From assembly GCA_037176705.1 (NCBI GenBank), contig CM073886.1, positions 3,720,001-3,784,000 of the forward strand: a stretch of 64,000 bases of DNA, read 5' to 3'. Below are positions 58,928 to 64,000 of the stretch, in pieces (positions within the stretch are counted from its first letter, which is position 1; the number at the start of each line of letters is the position of its first letter). The translations under genes were made by a program, and so were the position numbers. The DNA is from Molossus alvarezi. Its lineage: Eukaryota > Chordata > Mammalia > Chiroptera > Molossidae. Under the pieces are notes generated by a model. The model was not told the origin of the DNA and ran no database searches. It saw only the letters and a list, made by a program, of their open reading frames with translations.

Positions 58928-59324
58928 TTATGAGCTAAATTATGTCCCCCAAATTTTACTTGTTTAAGTTCTAACCACCAGTTTCTCAAAATGTAACTAT
59001 TTAAAGATAGGGCTTTGAAAAGAGGTAATTAAGTTAAAATGAAGCAGTTAAGGTGGGTCCTAACTCAATCTGACTGGTGTCCTTTTAAAGAAGAGGGAAT
59101 TTGAACATACAAAGAAAAAAAAACACCATCTGAGAAAACATCATTTGAGGACACAGCAAAAAGGTGACCATTTACAAGCCGAGGAAAAAGCCGTAAGAAG
59201 AACCAATCCTGCAGACACCTTGATCTTGGACTTCCAGCCTCCAGAACTATGAGAAAATAAATTTCTGTAGTTTAATTCTCCTAGTTCATGCTTTATTATG
59301 GCAGCCCTAACAAACTAATACAAG
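58928..59324 (+). mobile_element. MaLR (MLT1-like) solo LTR
   Basis: Starts AGCTAAATTATGTCCCCCAA and contains GGTGGGTCCTAACTCAATCT, CTTGATCTTGGACTTCCAGC, GAAAATAAATTTCTGT (a polyadenylation-like signal) and ends TATGGCAGCCCTAACAAACT. These are landmarks of MLT1-type LTRs of the ERVL-MaLR group. Non-coding. Its left edge was probably hit by the neighbouring SINE. Confidence 0.75.
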
Positions 59325-60135
59325 AATCAGATACTGGAGACAACCATTATCCATCAAAAGTAAAATAGGTAAATGAGTGGTGATACTAAGGGAGAAACTA
59401 TACAGCAATGATAAAAAATGAAGTAGAACTTATTCAACAACATGGATGAATGCCATAATACTGAGTGAAAGAAGCCAGATGAAAAGAGGTGCATGTTGTA
59501 CAATTATGTTCATAAAAAGTTCAAACTATAGATAATACTGTACAGTAAGTCTTCATTTAATGTCACTGATAAGTTTTGTGACTTTAAGTGAAATGACATA
59601 TAATAAAACCAGTCTTACCATAGGCTACTTGATATAAAAAAGAGTTAAGTTCCTAGGGCATCTCATCAATATTATAATGAAAATGTTGAAAAAAATGACA
59701 TCATTTACCTGCAGTACTATCTTTTAATATTCTGGGATGCATGCCTGTGTGATGACATTGTTCGGTAATACAAAGAAAAAAAGTCTTAGGATAAAAATCA
59801 GAATAGTGGTTACTTTTTACAGAAGTTGGAGGAGTTGACAGTAGGTTTTTTCAGGTGTTGGCATTGTGGTAGGTGCCCACGGGTTTGTTCATTATGATAA
59901 TTTATATCAGTCTTATGTACTCTGTCAGGTGCATGTTACATTTCATAATGAAAAAGTCAAAATTTTTATTTGAACATCTTGTCTGCATGTTCATTTAAAG
60001 ATTAATTTGTGTATAAATGACATACTTACAATGCACAATCTTCTTTTTGAAACAGAGTATATTGCTTACTTATCTAACAAAGAATTTGGCTTTTCTTTGA
60101 AGTAGGTTATGATTTATGACATTCAAGGATTATAA
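59325..60135 (+). mobile_element. Old L1 3' UTR pieces
   Basis: 59,330-59,530 (CAACATGGATGAATGCCATAA, GAGTGAAAGAAGCCAGATGA) and 59,800-59,970 (GTGGTTACTTTTTACAG, ACTCTGTCAGGTGCATGTTA) are ancient L1 3'-end words. The part between, 59,540-59,795, is unassigned. No exon seen here. Confidence 0.5.
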
Positions 60136-62146
60136 ACTTTATTTTTCTCAAATTTTTATTACAAATGTTTCTCCTTTTTCCCTCCTAGACCCCGTCCTCC
60201 CCAGCCTGCCCCCTCCCCCCTAGCATTGCTGTCTATGTCCATTGGTTATATGTACATGCATATAAGTTCTTTGGTTCATCTCATCCATCCCCCTCGCCCC
60301 CAACTCTTAAGTTTGTCAGTCTAAACCATACTCATTTCTATGTCTATTTCATTCATCAGTCCATCTTATTCATTATATTCCACAAATAAGTGAGATCATG
60401 TGGCATTTGTTTTTCTCTGATTGGTTTATTTCACTTAGCATAATACTCTTGAGGTCCCTCCATGTTGTCTCAAAGGAAAAGAGATCTTTCTTTCTTACAG
60501 ATAGTATTCCATTGTGTACATGTACCACAGCTTTTTTATCCATTCATCTATTGATGGACACTTGGGCTGTTTCCAGATCTTAGTTATTGTAAATACTGCT
60601 GCTAATAAACATAGGGGTACATATATTTTTTTCTGATTGGTGTTTCAGGATTCTTAGGGTATATTCCTAGAAGTGGGATCACTGAGTCAAATGGCAATTC
60701 AATTTTTAATTTTTTGAGGAAACATCATACTGTTTTCCATAGTGGCTGCACCAGTCTGCATTCCCACCAGCAGTGTACTAGAGTCCCCTTTTAATCCACA
60801 CCCTCGCCAACACTTGTTGTTTGATGATTTATTGATGGCCGCCATTCTGCCAGGTATGAGGTGATACCTAATTGTTTTAATTTGCATCTCTCTGATGATT
60901 AGTGACATTGAGCATTTCCTCATATGTCTCTTAGCCATTTGTATGTCCTGTTTGGAGAGGTGTCTATTTAGTTCCTCTGCCCATTTTTTACTTGGGTTGT
61001 CTTCCTTTTGTTGAGTTGTATGAGCACTCTATATATATTGGAAATTAACCCCTTATCTGCTATATGATTGGCAATTATGCTCTCCCATACAGTGAGTTCC
61101 CTTTCCTTTTGATAGTTGTTTCTTTTGCTGTGTAGAAGCTTTTTAGTTCGATGTAGTTCCATTTGTTCATTTTTTTCCCTTTATTTCTGTTGCCTTACGC
61201 AATGTATCAGTAAAATTCTGCTGCATATGATGTCTAAATTTTGTTCCCTACATATTCTTCTAGGATTTTTATGAATTCACGAGTCACATTTAAGTCTCTT
61301 ATTCATTTTGCATTTATTCTTGTGTATGGTATAAGTTGATGGTCTAGTTTTATTTTTTTGCATGTAGCTGTCCAATTTTCCCAACACCATTTATTAAAGA
61401 GGCCATCTTTACTCCACTGCATGTTCTTGCCACCTTTGTCAAATATTAATTGAGCATAATGTTTTGGGTCGATTTCTGGGTTCTCTATTTTGTTCCGTTA
61501 ATGTATATTCCTATACTTGTGCCAGTACCATGATGTTTTGATTACAGTAGCTTTGTAGTATAACCTGATATCCAGTATTGTTATTGGTCTGTTCAAGTTT
61601 TCTCTCTGTTTCTGATTCAGGATTGAGAGACTATGTGTTTCTGGAAATTTCTCCATTTTGCTTAGATTGTGTAATTTGTTGCTGTATAATTGTTCAAAAT
61701 ATTTGTTAACAATCCTTTGTACTTCTGTGGTGTCAGTTATTACTTTTCTTCTTTCATTTCTGATTTTGTGTATTTGGGTTCTCTCTCTTTGTTGCTCGGT
61801 GAGTCTAGTTAAGGGTACATCATTCTTGTTTATGTTTTCGAAAAAACAGCTCTTTGTTTCATTGATTCTTTGAATTGTTTTTTGGTCTTTATGTCATTTA
61901 TTTCTGCTCTTATCTTGACTATTTCTTTTCTTCTACTTGCTCTGGGGTTTTTTATTCTTTTACTTTTTTTCTTTTGCTTTCTAGTTCTTTAAATTGGGAG
62001 GTTAAATAGTCAATTAAAATTTTTTTTTGTTTTTGTTTTTTGAGGTAAACCTGTAGTGCTATGAACTTCTCTCTCAGAACTGCTTTTGCTGCATTCCATA
62101 TATTTCGTGTTGTTGTGTGTTGATTTTCATTGGTTTCCAGGAAGTT

Positions 62147-62792
62147 TTAAATTTCTTTCTTGATCTCCTTGGTAACCAATTCATTGTTTAATAACATACT
62201 ATTTTGCATCCATGTGTTCAAATGTCTTTGCATGTTCTTGTTGCAATTGAGTTCTAGTTTTATGCCATTGTGAGCTGAGAAGATGCTTGATATGATTTTA
62301 ATCTTCTTGAACTTGTACAGAGTTTGTGTCCTAACGTGGTTTATCTTTAAGAATGTCCCATATGCACTTGAGAAGGATGTGAATTCTCTAATTTTGGGGT
62401 GTGATTCTCTGTAGATATCTATTAAATTCATTTGATCTAGTGCTTTATTACGAGTCTCTGTCTTCTTGTTAATTTTTTGTCTAAAGGATCTATCCAGTGA
62501 TGTAACGGGGTGTTGAAGACCCCTGCTATGATTGTATTGCTTTTGATTTCTTCTTTGAAGTCCTCCAGAAGATTTTTAATATATTTTGGTGCTCTATATT
62601 GGGTGCATATATGTTTACCAAGATTATATTTTTCTGCTGGATAGATCCTTTCAATATTATGTAGTGGCCTTCTTTGTCTCTAGTTATGGCCTTCATTTTG
62701 AAATCTATTTTATCAGATATGAGTATTGCTACCCCAGGCTTTCTTTCCTTTTCATTTGCTTGGAAGATTATTTTCCATCCTTTCATTTTCAA
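62147..62792 (-). pseudogene. L1-C ORF2 endonuclease fragments
   Basis: Two open pieces: 62,526-62,792 (MKMKGWKIIFQANEKERKPG, VAILISDKIDF, VNIYAPNIEHQ) and 62,147-62,431 (FSSAYGTFLKINHV, AHNGIKLELNCNK). The SDHN motif is changed to SAHN. Inactive. Confidence 0.72.
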
Positions 62793-63262
62793 CCTATATG
62801 AGTCTTTTGTTGTGAGGTGGGTCTCTTATAAACAACATGTATATGAGTCATGCTTTCTTATCCAATCAACTACTCTGTGTCTTTTGATCAGGGCATTCAG
62901 TCTATTTACATTTAAGGTTATTATTGATATGTACTTATTTATTACCATTTTTGTTTATTGTGGTTATATTTTTCTTCCTATTTCTACTAATTACAACAGT
63001 CTTTTTAATATTTCTTGCAGTGCTGGTTTGGTGTTAATATATTCCGTTAACCTTTTTGTTTGTCAGGGAAGCTCTTTACTTCAGCTTCTATTTTGAATGA
63101 TAGCCTTGCTGGATAGTGTAGTTGGATTCAGAATCTTATTTTTCAAATACCTTCATTAGGTCATGCCACTCCCTCTGGCATGCTTTGTTTCTGTTGAGAA
63201 GTCAGTTGATAGCCTTATGGGGGTTCCTTAGTAGGTAATCTGTTGCTTTACTCTTGCTGCCT

Positions 63263-63682
63263 TTAGGATTCTCTCTTTGTCTTTAATTTTTGGCATTTAT
63301 TTACTATGTGTCTTGGTGTGGGCCTCTTTGGGTTCTTCTTACTTGGGACTCTTTGTGCTTTTTGTACATGAATGCCTTCTTCCTTCACCAAGTTAGAGAA
63401 GTTTTCTGTCACTATTTCTTCAAATATATTTTTTAACCTTTGCAAGTTTTTTTTTTTTTTTTTTTTTCTGGAACTCTTGTGATGCGAATGTTGTTTGGTT
63501 TCTGGTTGTCCCACATTTCTCTTACGCCATCTTCCTGTTTTTTGTTTGTTTGGTTTTGGTTTTCTGATTGGTTTATTTTTTTCTACCCCATCTTCTAATG
63601 TACTGCTCCAGTCTTTAACTCCCTCTATTCTGCTGGTTATTCTTTCCAATATGTTCTTTATTTCTGCTATGTCATTCTTCAT
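63263..63682 (-). pseudogene. L1-C ORF1 middle fragment
   Basis: 139 codons: MKNDIAEIKNILERITSRIE (coiled coil), then a Lys-run made from the T run at 63,449-63,469, NFSNLVKEEGIHVQKAQRV and a PKRPTPRHI word. RRM and CTD are frameshifted. Part of the L1-C ORF1. Confidence 0.7.
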
Positions 63683-64000
63683 TTCCAGTTAGTTGGTTTT
63701 CAATGTTTCTATATTTTTAATCATGGTGTTTAGCTCCTTACTCATGCTTTTTATTTCTTCAAGATCATGACTCTGAACTCTACCTCTGATAACTTGCTTA
63801 ACTGCATTTCATTGATCTCATCTTCAGTAGAGTTCTCTTGTTTTTTTATTTGGGATTTGTTTCTTTGTTTGACCATGTTGGCTATCTCAGTGGCTTTTGG
63901 AGTCTGCCAAATTTCCCTGTGGGTGTTGGTGTTCTGCTGTTTGTGGCTCCCTCCACTGGGTTTGGATGAGTGTGGGAGAACCCATGTTCAGCACCACTGT

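Larger units (their letters stand above)
60136..64000 (-). mobile_element. L1 (L1-C), antisense, internally deleted
   Basis: The 3' end is at about 60,136. ORF2 C-terminus 60,300-61,578, then an abrupt jump to the region upstream of RT at 61,579. Endonuclease lies at 62,150-62,790, and ORF1 runs from ATG 63,876 (minus; MVKQRNKSQ) to about 63,010. The 5' UTR runs off the window. Compared with L1-A, about 1.25 kb holding most of the RT is absent at 61,578/61,579. Confidence 0.87.

Overview
The window is mammalian and almost certainly from a bat. It contains several tRNA-derived SINEs of the Ves type, starting GCCCTGGCCGGTTTGGCTCA, which are characteristic of Chiroptera. It is also dominated by long L1 elements and holds a half-L1 (HAL1). 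The heavy L1 load argues against a fruit bat (Pteropodidae), where L1 is reported to have died out; that placement is inference.

The only host gene I can support lies on the + strand. Ten exons between 9,993 and 58,471 encode part of an ABC transporter of subfamily A, in the ABCA3 clade (ABCA3 or the related ABCA14/15/16/17 group). The exons cover NBD1 (Walker A, Q-loop, LSGG signature, Walker B, H-loop), the linker/regulatory part after NBD1, the first helix of the second membrane domain, the second extracellular domain and the next membrane helices. They total 1,830 bp, or 610 codons. All nine internal junctions keep frame, there are no stops, and every intron has GT-AG ends. Upstream exons (first membrane half) and downstream exons (rest of TMD2, NBD2) are outside the window.

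Layout: 1-737 is a degenerate endogenous-retrovirus pol remnant. 738-2,278 is the 5' part of an L1/HAL1-type element. 2,279-7,770 is an old L1 missing its 3' end and carrying two SINEs. 7,860-9,990 holds LTR-like and other old repeat sequence. 9,993-10,122 is the Walker A exon. The next intron (22 kb) is filled with a 3'-less L1 (10,790-13,556), a nearly full-length L1 (13,557-19,557) with a 19-bp tandem array in its 5' UTR, an ORF1 scrap, and another L1 (19,866-28,717) that was itself invaded by a 3.1-kb HAL1 (23,873-26,992). Old L1 scraps follow up to exon 2 (32,083).

Exons 2-4 lie close together at 32,083-33,224. The next intron (13.4 kb) contains antisense L1s and a roughly 73-bp tandem array (40,625-41,358). 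Exon 5 is at 46,622 and exons 6-10 at 53,842-58,471. The 3' end holds a Ves SINE, a MaLR-type LTR, old L1 pieces and an antisense L1 (60,140 to the window end) with an internal deletion of the reverse-transcriptase region.

The host exons work together as one transporter gene. All other long open frames belong to retrotransposons or are frame shadows. The most unusual material is the HAL1 with an almost open ORF1 and a mosaic 5' UTR, and the two L1-associated tandem arrays. Element boundaries were read by eye from within-window similarity and are approximate unless a target-site duplication is given.
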